Source of the DNA: Ferrimonas senticii DSM 18821
GTDB lineage: Bacteria > Pseudomonadota > Gammaproteobacteria > Enterobacterales > Shewanellaceae
Assembly: GCF_000422665.1 (NCBI RefSeq)
Contig: NZ_KE383899.1
Coordinates: 74,915 to 138,914 of the forward strand
Length of the DNA: 64,000 nucleotides
Direction: 5' to 3'
Shown: positions 18,646 to 27,547 of the stretch, piece after piece
Layout of the letters: the number at the start of each line of letters is the position of its first letter
How positions within the stretch are numbered: position 1 is the first letter of the stretch
Made by a program: the position numbers and the translations under genes
The notes under the pieces: generated by a model
Told to the model about the DNA's origin: nothing
The model's input: only the letters and a program-made list of their open reading frames with translations
Database searches by the model: none

Positions 18646-19985
18646 CAGCCTTCCCTCTCGATAATATCCAGACAGGCACGCAGGTGGGCGCCGTAATCGT
18701 ACTTACCTGGACATACGTAGGTGCACAGCGCGAGATCTTCTTCATCCAACTCTAATGCCCCAAGTTGTTGGGCACTGTCGGTGTCACGGGCGATCAAATC
18801 CCGCAGCAGCAACGTTGGCAGAATATCCAGCGGCATCACTCGTTCATAGTTGCCAATTGGCACCATGGCGCGCTTGGAGCCGCCGGTGCTGGTGGTCATA
18901 TTAAACAACTTGGCTGGAGAGAGGTGCGACAGGAATGCGCGGGTGATTGAGTGCTTATCGGCGCCGGGCATCACCCAACCGAACAGCTCTTTTTCATCGC
19001 CTTGGCTAAGCGCCGTCAGCTGTTGATGGTAGCGGCCCAAGAACCGATGTGGCCCCTCGGCAGTGCGGCCATACAGCACCGAGCCGGAGATTAATCGCAC
19101 ATGGTCGTCGCTTAGCTGATCTTGCGCCACTTCGGTCAGATCGGCACCGACAACAGTCCGCACCAACCGTGGCTCTTTCACTGCCGGACCGGCAAGCGCA
19201 ATCACGCGCTCGCTCTGCAGCTGACCACTGGTAAACAGTTGGCCAATGGCAATCACATCTTGATAGCCGATATGCCAGACCATCCGCGAGGCGCTCGCCG
19301 GCAGAATGTGGTGAATATGGGTACCGACCAAACCGGCTGGATGCTTACCAGCAAAGCCGTGGCTTTCAACCCCAGAGATCGACTCCGCCAGCGGCGATTG
19401 CTGGCCATGACAGAGATGTACTTTACCGTCAGTGAGGCGAGTCAATACCGTCAGACCATCGCGAAAGGCATCGCTGTTTTCGGCAATGATCACCGCTGGA
19501 TCGGCGCACAATGGGTTGGTATCAACGGCGGTGACGAAGATCGCCGCTGGGTTGCTGCCCAAAACGGGTACCCGCGAAAATGGCCGAGTTCGCAGGGCGG
19601 TCCAAAGACCGGAATTAACCAGGTTATCCTGAACTTGTTGTGGGGTCAGTTGCCCCAGTTCAGCGGCTTCGAAACGAGCGAAGTCAATCGCGCCTTGGTC
19701 ACTGGTTGCAATTACCACCGACTGCAGCACCCGTTGGGCACCACGGTTGATTTCGGTAACGGTTCCAGAAACTGGTGCGGTGAACAACACGCCAGGATTT
19801 TTCTTATCCTCAAACAGCGTTTGTCCCTTCAATACAGTGTCACCGACCTTCACCTTCATGGTGGGACGCATGCCAATGTACTCTTCGCCCAAGATAGCAA
19901 CCCGCGAGCTCTGAGGCCCGTCATGGATCGCCTGTTGTGGCTTGCCGGCGATGGGCAAATCCAATCCTTTGCTTATTGTAATCAT
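18645..19985 (-). CDS. nqrA: NqrA, ubiquinone-associated subunit of Na+-NQR
   Basis: The 446-residue cytoplasmic subunit begins [16 protein letters not shown] and contains [17 protein letters not shown], the lipoyl/biotinyl-like hammerhead, plus [11 protein letters not shown] and [14 protein letters not shown] near the C-terminus. The ATG at 19985 is chosen because the conserved N-terminus starts there; the frame stays open to 20096 without family likeness. It is the first gene of the operon nqrABCDEF-apbE-nqrM, and the 379 bases upstream should hold its promoter. Confidence 0.97.
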   Translation of the reverse strand: MITISKGLDLPIAGKPQQAIHDGPQSSRVAILGEEYIGMRPTMKVKVGDTVLKGQTLFEDKKNPGVLFTAPVSGTVTEINRGAQRVLQSVVIATSDQGAIDFARFEAAELGQLTPQQVQDNLVNSGLWTALRTRPFSRVPVLGSNPAAIFVTAVDTNPLCADPAVIIAENSDAFRDGLTVLTRLTDGKVHLCHGQQSPLAESISGVESHGFAGKHPAGLVGTHIHHILPASASRMVWHIGYQDVIAIGQLFTSGQLQSERVIALAGPAVKEPRLVRTVVGADLTEVAQDQLSDDHVRLISGSVLYGRTAEGPHRFLGRYHQQLTALSQGDEKELFGWVMPGADKHSITRAFLSHLSPAKLFNMTTSTGGSKRAMVPIGNYERVMPLDILPTLLLRDLIARDTDSAQQLGALELDEEDLALCTYVCPGKYDYGAHLRACLDIIEREG

Positions 19986-20364
19986 ACTCACTTGCACTGC
20001 GTTGCTGTGAAGTCCATGTACCGAAACGCCGGCGGCAATGTAAGAGAGGGGGAATGATTTAAGACTGCGGACAATCTTGCGGTGACACCCACGCACTCCT
20101 AGCGCAAACTTTTTATCCTTTTGCGACCCGCGTCACGGCGACTCGGGCGCATAATACCCCAAGCGCATAGCATGAGCCATGAAAAAAGCACTAACTGACT
20201 ACCTAAAAATATCTTTTTGATAACACAAGTAACAAACTGTCGCTTTTGGTGCTTTTGCTAGTTATTTCATCTACCTAAGCAATCTGATGTGCAATTAAGT
20301 CATTGCTTGTGTCGATGTTTTAATAACAATCACCAGTAATTCAATTGCACCCAAACGGTCAACG
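19986..20364 (-). other. Intergenic region with the nqr promoter
   Basis: No gene is visible in these 379 bases between the end of the hydroxylase gene and nqrA. Read on the minus strand there is a TATTAT (20156-20151) that could be a -10 about 165 bases before nqrA, but no good -35 accompanies it. AAGCAAT (20277-20283) and ATTGCTT (20302-20308) form an inverted repeat with an 18-base spacer. The part from about 20180 to 20340 is clearly more AT-rich than the genes. No clear intrinsic terminator for the gene upstream is seen. Confidence 0.4.
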
Positions 20365-21357
20365 TCATTCGCGGTTGCCAGGGGCGATTATTGCCCGTTG
20401 CCAACGCACCAAATAGCGTCGCAGTCGCTGAAGATTGTCGCCAATGGGCGTTAAGTACAGCCCCAGTAATGAATCGTGCCCAGCGGCGCTACCACAGCCG
20501 AAAGTCAGGCACTTGGGATCGGCTTGTTCGGCGGGGAGCCATTGCCCAAACCAGCGATCCCAACAGGCAAGCGCCGAACCTAAGTTGCAATCACGGTGGG
20601 CAATATCATCGCTGTGGTGCAGTTGGTGCTGGGCAGGACTGATAAACCACTTTTCCAGTGGCGTACCCCACGAGATCCACAGGTGGCTATGGCGCAGATT
20701 GGCGCCCAACAGATTAAACAAAAACACAAACAGGTTAGCGCCCAAAATATCGTAAACCTGCAGTGAGCTGGCAAACAGAAAATAGCCAATGCCGATAGCC
20801 AACCCTTGGCTTAACGCCATCCGACAGGCATAGAGGTAGCTTTCCAACGGATGGCTGCGATAGATGGTCATCGGCGTCAACACCGGCGCACTGTGATGTA
20901 CCTTGTGGTAATCCCATAGCCACGGCACCTTGTGCATCGCCAAATGCAGTAGGAAGCGGCTGAGATCATCCAGCACGAACAGCAGCAAGGTGAACAGTAA
21001 GGTGACCGCCCATTGCGGCCACACCAATGCCAATGGCTGCCCAAACAGCCACTCCAAACCATCACTCACCGCCAGCGCCACCGGCACCATGGTCAGCATC
21101 AGTGGCAGCAACAGCAGTGAGCGGATCAGCTTATTGATAACCCACAAGCCAAGATCATGACCAACCGACGGCTGCCGATAGATTTGGCTTGGAAACAGGA
21201 AACGCCACAGTGAACGGCTGCCGCTATGCCGTTGCCGCCAATAAAGCGGCAACACCAGCAATAGCGCCCCCAACAGATAGAGGCCAAAGATCCGCTTGGT
21301 TGGATCCAACGGATAATTGACCAGTTCAATCAGGTTGCCTGTCAGCTGCTCCAACAT
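20365..21357 (-). CDS. Sterol desaturase / fatty acid hydroxylase family membrane protein
   Basis: The 330-residue integral membrane protein has the histidine clusters of the di-iron hydroxylase superfamily: HLAMH (138-142), HKVHH (151-155), a middle HSH (223-225) and HQLHH (244-248). Four to six hydrophobic segments surround them. Such enzymes hydroxylate or desaturate sterols, fatty acids or carotenoids using O2; the substrate here is unknown. The ATG at 21357 is two bases after the TonB receptor stop (a TTG at 21363 would overlap it), so it belongs to the DUF4856-imelysin-receptor operon. That context suggests iron- or siderophore-linked lipid chemistry, which is inference only. Confidence 0.85.
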   Translation of the reverse strand: MLEQLTGNLIELVNYPLDPTKRIFGLYLLGALLLVLPLYWRQRHSGSRSLWRFLFPSQIYRQPSVGHDLGLWVINKLIRSLLLLPLMLTMVPVALAVSDGLEWLFGQPLALVWPQWAVTLLFTLLLFVLDDLSRFLLHLAMHKVPWLWDYHKVHHSAPVLTPMTIYRSHPLESYLYACRMALSQGLAIGIGYFLFASSLQVYDILGANLFVFLFNLLGANLRHSHLWISWGTPLEKWFISPAQHQLHHSDDIAHRDCNLGSALACWDRWFGQWLPAEQADPKCLTFGCGSAAGHDSLLGLYLTPIGDNLQRLRRYLVRWQRAIIAPGNRE

Positions 21358-21359
21358 GC

Positions 21360-23573
21360 TCAATAACTTAAGCGATAACCCAAGATAAACTGCTGCGGTC
21401 GATTAGGCCGAGCACCGTACGGGCGGCGGCTGACAATCTGCTGCTCATCCAACAGATTATCGACCTTGCCGTAAAGCTTACCGTAGCCACCGAAGTCATA
21501 GGCGGCGGCTAAATCCAGAGTCCACAGTGCATCGGTTTCAACCCCTGATAGGGTCACCCCAGTGCCTGCGGCTTCTTTCATGGCGCTAAGGTAGCGACCT
21601 TGCAGATCAACACTCCACTTCGCGGCGGTTATCCCAACCCCAAGGGTTAACTGATGCTCTGGCAGATACGGCAGTTGATCACCGGCGCTGACTTGCCCCC
21701 AAAGGCTAAAATCGGAATCAAAACTGGTTTGAAACTCACTATCGAGGTAGCTGTAGGACAAACTGAGCGGCAGCTCAAAATCGCCCCAGCGAGCTAAGTG
21801 TTCCGCCGCCAGCTCCAGACCATAAACATCGACCTCGCCACCGTTAAACTCGGCGTCGAGATTGTCGAGGCAAGACGCGCCTTGGGAGAACGAACAGCTC
21901 TCTTTGAGGTTGTCAAAATCGTTAAAAAACAGCACCGCTTCCACTTTGCTGGTGCCGTTATTAAAGCGGCTACCGAGTTCGTAGTTGATGCTGCTTTCGC
22001 TCTCAATGCGCGGATCTTGGGCCGGGCTGGTAGGAACAAAGCCTTCATGTACTCCCGCGAACACCCCAAGGTTATCGCTGACACGATAAAAGGTGCTGAT
22101 CCCCGGTAGCCAGACATTGGTGGTTTTATCGAGATAATCGCCTTCTTTGCCCGGCTGACGATTTTGATACTCCATATCGAGAAACTCACCACGAACGCCG
22201 ACGGTGATATCCAGCTTGTCCCAGCTCAGGGTGTCTTGCAGGTACAGCGACCAGGCGCTGGTTTTCTCTCGGTTTAAGGTGGTTGTCGCCCGCGGATCTG
22301 TGGTTCTGAGCAACACCCCGGACTGCATCGCAAAGGCGTCTTCGGTGTGGTTACGTTCAATTTGATCTTGATGGAACCGTACTCCGCCGTGGAGGTTATG
22401 CTCAAATCCCCACAGTGGCAGTTGCCAGCGCCAATCGCTTTGCAGCCCTTGCGAGAAGTAATCACGATCATTGGTTCCAATCAGCAGATTGTCGGCGCCA
22501 TTGATGGCACTGCTGTCCGCCGCCCCAATCAATACTTGGTAAAACGCGTCATTAACCCCTTGATTGGGGTTTTGCAGCAGCGAGGAGAGATCCGGGCCAT
22601 CGACAAAGCCATTGAGCTTAAACCACGCCCGCGACAGATCATTCCGATAAGCCTTGGTGCTGACATCAAAGCCCTCCCCCTCAATAAAATGAGTCAACTG
22701 GAACTGGCTATGCTCCCAGTTCATGTTATCGAGGCTGCTGGCGACGTAACGACGATTCGGCTGGGCGGCAAAATCGCTGTCGGTTAGGCCAAGGTAGGTT
22801 TCATCGGAATCTTCATCGGCGTACACCAACTTCAGCTCCAACAGTTGATTTACCTTGTCCCCTTGCCAGTCGTAGCGCAGTTTGGCCATCACTTCGTTTT
22901 TAGAAAAGCCGGTGTCACCGCCGCCGTCGAGCTGCTTGTAACCATCACTTTCAACATGCACCCCTTCCAGCAGCACGCCGATGCCGTTATCAAAACGATC
23001 GCCGACGTAGCCATGGCCTTTTAGGTAGCCATCACTACCACCAGCGATGTCCGCCATCGCCGCCAAACTGTCCGGCACCGAACGGCTGACCAAGTTCAGC
23101 GCCCCAGCAACGGTGTAAGGGCCATATTTAATCGCGGCCGGCCCCTTAAACACCTCAACCGCCGTCATTTTAGCCATCATCGGAAAGTAGTAAGCGGCCG
23201 AGGCGGAATAGGGTGCAGGGGCAATCAGCACGCCATCTTCCATTAAGGTGATCTTCTTACTGCGCTCTGGCGTCACTCCGCGAAAACCGATGTTCGGCCG
23301 CAAGCCATAACCATCTTCGCTGCGAATATTGATCCCCGGTACTGTCGCCAAAATGCGCTCGATGTCGTCGAAGCTGAATTTTTGCAACTGCAGTTCATCG
23401 ATCACCGTGGTTGAGCCCGCTTCGGTGCGCAGGCTGTCTTGCTGACCCAAGATCTGAATGGTTTCCAAATAACGATCGGTTTGGGTGTCATCCGCCAGCG
23501 CAGATGCAGCGCAAAACAGCAGCCCGCCAAAGCCAAGCATGGATCCTTGCTGGTTCAAAGCATTGCTCGCCAT
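21360..23573 (-). CDS. TonB-dependent outer-membrane receptor, FecA-like
   Basis: The 737-residue protein has a signal peptide (hydrophobic stretch about residues 12-28, cut near ALA-DD). The plug domain includes TTVIDELQL, LRPNIGFRGVTPERS and VEVFKGPAAIKYGP, and a 22-strand type barrel ends in the aromatic-terminated QQFILGYRLSY. The plug resembles ferric-citrate (FecA) receptors. Import of a ferric complex is the likely role, but the ligand cannot be read from sequence. The ATG overlaps the imelysin stop codon by one base (ATGA), so expression is coupled. Confidence 0.92.
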   Translation of the reverse strand: MASNALNQQGSMLGFGGLLFCAASALADDTQTDRYLETIQILGQQDSLRTEAGSTTVIDELQLQKFSFDDIERILATVPGINIRSEDGYGLRPNIGFRGVTPERSKKITLMEDGVLIAPAPYSASAAYYFPMMAKMTAVEVFKGPAAIKYGPYTVAGALNLVSRSVPDSLAAMADIAGGSDGYLKGHGYVGDRFDNGIGVLLEGVHVESDGYKQLDGGGDTGFSKNEVMAKLRYDWQGDKVNQLLELKLVYADEDSDETYLGLTDSDFAAQPNRRYVASSLDNMNWEHSQFQLTHFIEGEGFDVSTKAYRNDLSRAWFKLNGFVDGPDLSSLLQNPNQGVNDAFYQVLIGAADSSAINGADNLLIGTNDRDYFSQGLQSDWRWQLPLWGFEHNLHGGVRFHQDQIERNHTEDAFAMQSGVLLRTTDPRATTTLNREKTSAWSLYLQDTLSWDKLDITVGVRGEFLDMEYQNRQPGKEGDYLDKTTNVWLPGISTFYRVSDNLGVFAGVHEGFVPTSPAQDPRIESESSINYELGSRFNNGTSKVEAVLFFNDFDNLKESCSFSQGASCLDNLDAEFNGGEVDVYGLELAAEHLARWGDFELPLSLSYSYLDSEFQTSFDSDFSLWGQVSAGDQLPYLPEHQLTLGVGITAAKWSVDLQGRYLSAMKEAAGTGVTLSGVETDALWTLDLAAAYDFGGYGKLYGKVDNLLDEQQIVSRRPYGARPNRPQQFILGYRLSY

Positions 23574-24814
23574 CAGTCATTATCCCCCGCCGAGGTCGCC
23601 GGTAATTCCAGCGCTAAGTCATTAATAAAATCGACTTTCAGCTGATCGGTTATCGCTTTGGTTTGGCTGTGCAGCTGACGCACGGCATCTGGGTCATCGT
23701 TCAATTGAGCAACCAATGAAGCACCAAGCGCCACCTGACTGGCCAGCGCTTGGTCAATGTCACTGAGGATCTGCACTGCCAACTGATTGCTGCCAACCTC
23801 ATTGAGGTAATCGTCAAAGCCGACACCATCGACGCCCGAGCCATCAACCCCAGTAAATAACCGACGCAAGGCGCTCAAGTTATTGCCAACGTTACTCAGC
23901 GAGCTGGCACTTAAGCCAGACTCCAACGCATTGGCACAAGCGTCGTCGCAACTGTTGGCGAACTGCTGCAGCGGGCTATCGAGCTTGGCGTCTTTGGTAA
24001 AACCATCGATATAAAACAAGCCATCGCTGATGGCATTCACCGCGCTTTGGGCGTCGCTAAAATCACTGCCAGGCTGACCGGCACGGTTCAGTTCAGCGGC
24101 GTAGCTTTGCCACTGATTAGTTAGGGCATTGAGGTTCGTCAGCAGATCATCGCTGGCGGCTTTGGCAAACCGGCAACGGGCCAGACGACGATCGTCGTCA
24201 CTGCGATCATTCCAATTGGCAGGAGCCACACTGGCTGGGCATTGATGGGCCAAACTGGGGGCAAACAGCAGATACTCCAGCGCATCCAACCCCTTACGAG
24301 TATCCGTGCGCAAAGTAATGTCGTAGGGCTGACCGGCAACCTCACCGCTTTCAAACAACACCACCTCTTGATCGACCGCGCAGCGATTCACCAGTGGCCA
24401 TGAATAGATGCGATTACGCAGGGCGTTATTGTCGGCCGCCAATGGGCCGATTTGCATCAACTCCGCTTGCTGCCACCACGCCATCAATGCCAGCCACTGA
24501 GTTTGCGCTAACGCCGCGGCATCATCACGAGCTTGCTCGCCTCCACTGCCGCCATTCAGCGCCGCCTGAGCCGTGCACAAGCTTTGCAGCTGATTCGACA
24601 ATTCAGCGGCACTGGCCGCGGCATTGGTAAAAACCGGGGTGATGACGTTATCGGTCAGATTACTGATCAGCGCCAATTGCTCAAAATCACTGCCGGAGGT
24701 TGGCGGCGGGCTGTTATCACCACCGCCAAAATCTGGGCCAGCGCTGCTGGAACCGCTCTCGCCACAGCCGCTCAATAGGCCGAGCAGCAGCAAACTCATC
24801 AAGGTCTGTTTCAT
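23573..24814 (-). CDS. Imelysin-like (M75 family) lipoprotein
   Basis: The 413-residue protein has a lipoprotein signal ending LLSGC (Cys17) and a low-complexity Gly/Ser/Pro linker. An imelysin domain follows with the FLVNR-like RIYSWPLVNRCAVDQ and RKGLDALEYLLF segments. The latter corresponds to the GxHxxE signature, but has Asp where the His should be. Imelysin-like proteins (EfeO, IrpA, algal p7 types) are tied to iron uptake in the periplasm; peptidase activity is doubtful. The ATG at 24814 follows GAGGGAG, and an operon hairpin lies just upstream (24850-24875). Confidence 0.88.
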   Translation of the reverse strand: MKQTLMSLLLLGLLSGCGESGSSSAGPDFGGGDNSPPPTSGSDFEQLALISNLTDNVITPVFTNAAASAAELSNQLQSLCTAQAALNGGSGGEQARDDAAALAQTQWLALMAWWQQAELMQIGPLAADNNALRNRIYSWPLVNRCAVDQEVVLFESGEVAGQPYDITLRTDTRKGLDALEYLLFAPSLAHQCPASVAPANWNDRSDDDRRLARCRFAKAASDDLLTNLNALTNQWQSYAAELNRAGQPGSDFSDAQSAVNAISDGLFYIDGFTKDAKLDSPLQQFANSCDDACANALESGLSASSLSNVGNNLSALRRLFTGVDGSGVDGVGFDDYLNEVGSNQLAVQILSDIDQALASQVALGASLVAQLNDDPDAVRQLHSQTKAITDQLKVDFINDLALELPATSAGDND

Positions 24815-24849
24815 GGTTTCTCCCTCAATCAAAGCTCCGATAACGGCAA

Positions 24850-24875
24850 TAGCCCAACCGTTACCGATTGGGCTA
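24850..24875 (-). terminator. Intercistronic hairpin between the DUF4856 and imelysin genes
   Basis: TAGCCCAA (24850-24857) pairs perfectly with TTGGGCTA (24868-24875) across ten bases. On the minus strand it follows the DUF4856 stop by 22 bases but is not followed by a T-run. It may be a partial terminator or an mRNA-stabilising processing hairpin that makes more of the first product than of the later ones. Confidence 0.45.
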
Positions 24876-24897
24876 AAACCGTAGGAGCTGATTTGAA

Positions 24898-26613
24898 TTA
24901 CCAGTTGGCGACGTTCTCGGCGTTAAAGCCGTAAGCGTTTTGCAGCAGATCCCGCGCACTTTGCAGATCAGCAAGGTAAGCCGCGCGGTCGTTGTCATTA
25001 GCAAACACCGGAGCATCCCCGACCAGCTGCTGGAACTGAGCAAAATCGGCATCGGACAGCGGGCTGTGGCGGTTAAACTGCAGCCCTAAACCGAAGCCTT
25101 TGAGCTCTGACCAATGCTTGGCTAAGTCGGTGAAGCTAAACGCTTCGGTGCCGTAGCTGTTCAAATCGTTGCTGGTGTCATTGATGTAGTGCACCACCGT
25201 GGCAGCAATGGAACGTTCCCAGGCATCTAGGGCATCCAGTGCATGCCCCTGCAGCTCGGTCATCTGGGCATCAGACAATGCCCCTTGGGTATTGGCAATC
25301 AACTGGCGACCGGCAATAAAGGCGGTCATCGCTTGGGTGGTGTAGTGGGTGGGAACCGTGGCACCAAGATCACGCTTGGCAGCGTTTACCGCTTGGCCGA
25401 AGTTGTATTCTGAAAACAGATCAATACTGCCATTTCCGCTGGTGTCGAAATAGCCTTGACTCCAGCCGTCACGACCGCCCTTAGCGGCAATCTCTTGGTC
25501 GCTGTAATCGAGGTAATCACGAGCGGCACCGAAGTAGCCAAAGCCTTCGTCAAATTGGTGTTCCAGGTTGGTGTAGCTTTTGCCATCGACATTCATGGTG
25601 TTGTCGGTCAGCAGCCCCTTACCTTCGGTATCAAAATCAAGGTAATCATCGGCGCCCTGAGAATAAGCCACCGCCATCAACAAAAACTTCTGGAGCAGTT
25701 GCTTTAAGTCGCGACCGTTGCTGGAGACATAAACCGGCAGCGGATTGCCAGCCGCATCTTGTCGCACTTGGCCGGCAATGACCTCGGCGGTGTTGTCCGC
25801 CAACTCTGCAAACAAAGCTTCCACCAGTCCTTGCGGCGTGGTGCTGCCTGCCGCCCCCCAGCCAACAAAGTCACCGTTATTCCAATCCTTATGCTGACCA
25901 CTGGCATCATTTCCAGCGATCTTGCCGATCAAGTTTTTGTCGCTGGACGATAGCGCCCGCAAATTGGTTTGCTCACTGTTGGCCACCAGATTCACCGCAA
26001 AGTCATCGGCAACCAGATCGTAATTTTCAACTAAGAAGTAGCTGTTAAGTTTGGCCAGCACCGCATCGCGGCTGACTAACGTGCCCGCCTCGGCATCGTT
26101 TTCCAGATCATTGGCGATGTAAGCGTTCAGTTCAGCAATCAACACATGGCGAGTGGTTTGACCGCCGTAGCTCACGCTCGACGCGCTGGTATCGTCGTAT
26201 TTGCTAGTGAACTGATAGCTATCCATCAGATCATTGACACTAATGGTCAAGGTTTTGCTGAAGCTCGCTCCGGCGGCATCGGTAACGGAGACCTCGACCT
26301 CAGCGGTTTCGGCTTGTTCAAAATCCATCACCATCGCCGCCGCCAATGACAAGCTATTGCCACTGATCACAAAGGCGTTATTGCTGGTGGTAAAGGTAAA
26401 GCTATCGCCGCTGTCAGCATCAACAGCGCTCAGCTCGCCAATCACCGCCGCGGGGGCATTCTCGTCAACGCTGGCGCTGCTCAGGGTAATGTCGGTTGGT
26501 GCCGAGTTGGTTGGAGTCGGGGCTGGAGGAGTGCTGTCGCTGGATGAACCACCACCGCAAGCGGATAGCATCACGGTGGAGGAAATAAGCAGTGCCAGAG
26601 TAGAACGAGTCAT
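24898..26613 (-). CDS. Lipoprotein with cadherin-like domain fused to DUF4856
   Basis: The 571-residue protein begins with a lipoprotein signal ending LSAC (Cys19). A Pro/Ser/Thr linker and a cadherin-like domain at about residues 35-130 follow (APTDITLSSASVDENAP, LSAVDADSGD, VSVTDAAG). The rest matches DUF4856 (YQFTSKYDDTSASSVSYGGQTTRH, NLEHQFDEGFGYFGAARDY), a domain of unknown function often found near imelysin genes. An acidic loop, DFDTEGKG, and FDTSGNGSIDLF, which looks like a dockerin or EF-hand calcium loop, are also visible. It is the first gene of the presumed iron operon; the ATG at 26613 follows AGGGAAA. Confidence 0.85.
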   Translation of the reverse strand: MTRSTLALLISSTVMLSACGGGSSSDSTPPAPTPTNSAPTDITLSSASVDENAPAAVIGELSAVDADSGDSFTFTTSNNAFVISGNSLSLAAAMVMDFEQAETAEVEVSVTDAAGASFSKTLTISVNDLMDSYQFTSKYDDTSASSVSYGGQTTRHVLIAELNAYIANDLENDAEAGTLVSRDAVLAKLNSYFLVENYDLVADDFAVNLVANSEQTNLRALSSSDKNLIGKIAGNDASGQHKDWNNGDFVGWGAAGSTTPQGLVEALFAELADNTAEVIAGQVRQDAAGNPLPVYVSSNGRDLKQLLQKFLLMAVAYSQGADDYLDFDTEGKGLLTDNTMNVDGKSYTNLEHQFDEGFGYFGAARDYLDYSDQEIAAKGGRDGWSQGYFDTSGNGSIDLFSEYNFGQAVNAAKRDLGATVPTHYTTQAMTAFIAGRQLIANTQGALSDAQMTELQGHALDALDAWERSIAATVVHYINDTSNDLNSYGTEAFSFTDLAKHWSELKGFGLGLQFNRHSPLSDADFAQFQQLVGDAPVFANDNDRAAYLADLQSARDLLQNAYGFNAENVANW

Positions 26614-26660
26614 GGTGTTTTCCCTATGTACAAGCCATTGAATCAACTTCAGTTGGCAAC

Positions 26661-26690
26661 ATTATGGCTACACCATTAACACAATTGCAA
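26661..26690 (-). promoter_or_regulatory. Candidate promoter of the DUF4856-imelysin-TonB operon
   Basis: On the minus strand TTGCAA (26690-26685) and CATAAT (26666-26661) are spaced 18 bases apart, about 48 bases before the first ATG. Directly upstream, an AT-rich stretch at 26695-26709 (minus strand AAATAATACTAATTC) resembles half of a Fur box, matching roughly 8 of 14 defined positions. The site fits iron control but is too weak to be sure. Confidence 0.35.
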
Positions 26691-26770
26691 ACGCGAATTA
26701 GTATTATTTAAATAAGCAACTCGATTGCCTTCTAGTTTAATCTCATCCACAAAAACGATGCTGATAAACG

Positions 26771-26799
26771 CAACAAGCCGCGCAGAGCACGGCTTGTTG
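26771..26799 (-). terminator. Terminator after luxS
   Basis: CAACAAGCCG (26771-26780) and CGGCTTGTTG (26790-26799) form a ten-base perfect stem with a nine-base loop, followed on the minus strand by CGTTTATC. It lies 22 bases beyond the luxS stop. Confidence 0.75.
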
Positions 26800-26821
26800 G
26801 GTCATATTTACACGCGTTTAG

Positions 26822-27334
26822 TCAGTCACTTGGTTGCAGCAGTTCCGGTGCCAGTGTCAGCGATTCATTACGATTAACGCCGATGCCGCGCGCCAAAATA
26901 TCGCTGGCGATCGCCTTGGCCTCATCCAGCGAATGCATCTGATAGGTACCGCACTGATAAAGGTTTAATTCTGGGATCTGCTCTTGGCGCTCGACGGTCA
27001 GGACATCTTCCATACTCGCCCGCCACGCCTGTGCCACTTCGGTTTCGGTTGGCGTGCCAATTAGGCTCATATAAAAGCCGGTGCGACAGCCCATCGGCGA
27101 GATATCGATGATCTCTTGGTCACCGTGGTTCAAATGGTTGCGCATAAAGCCGGCGAACAGATGCTCTAAAGTGTGAATGCCGCGCTCCGATAGGATCTCA
27201 GCATTGGGTAAGCAAAAGCGCAGATCAAACACGGTGATTAAATCACCGCTTGGGGTGGTCATACTCTTGGCAACCCGCACCGCCGGTGCGGCCATCTTGG
27301 TGTGATCCACGGTAAAACTGTCCAGCAGTGGCAT
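26822..27334 (-). CDS. luxS: LuxS, S-ribosylhomocysteine lyase
   Basis: The 170-residue enzyme has the metal motif HTLEH (His54, Glu57, His58), the catalytic Cys83 in MGCRTGF and the third metal ligand Cys128 in LYQCGT. It splits S-ribosylhomocysteine into homocysteine and DPD, the precursor of autoinducer-2, in the activated methyl cycle. It is monocistronic: a terminator for the upstream TRAP operon (27370-27389) and its own terminator bracket it. Confidence 0.97.
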   Translation of the reverse strand: MPLLDSFTVDHTKMAAPAVRVAKSMTTPSGDLITVFDLRFCLPNAEILSERGIHTLEHLFAGFMRNHLNHGDQEIIDISPMGCRTGFYMSLIGTPTETEVAQAWRASMEDVLTVERQEQIPELNLYQCGTYQMHSLDEAKAIASDILARGIGVNRNESLTLAPELLQPSD

Positions 27335-27369
27335 CGATATTCCCTCTCGTTAGGCTTGGACAAAAATTA

Positions 27370-27389
27370 ACCCCGCACTCAGGCGGGGT
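27370..27389 (-). terminator. Terminator of the TRAP transporter operon
   Basis: ACCCCGC (27370-27376) pairs with GCGGGGT (27383-27389); on the minus strand it is followed by TAATTTTTG. It lies about 160 bases past the end of the substrate-binding protein gene and just before luxS. Confidence 0.75.
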
Positions 27390-27547
27390 CAAATCTTTAG
27401 GTTGTCAGTACAGCCTAGGGCGTGATGATGTTTGGTGTTCATGATTTGATTTTGGCGATGAGAAGCGTACCACTACCAGCGGTTGGCTTCCTCTCCCCAG
27501 CTCAATCGTGAACGTTGCACTTATTATCTGAATTCAGGCAACACGCC

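Noticed and set aside
19122-20057. A 311-codon open frame antisense to nqrA
   Set aside because: Same explanation: no ribosome site, no recognisable protein, and complete overlap with a certain gene.
20151-20156. TATTAT on the minus strand as the nqr promoter -10
   Set aside because: No acceptable -35 at the right distance, so I mention it only in the region description.
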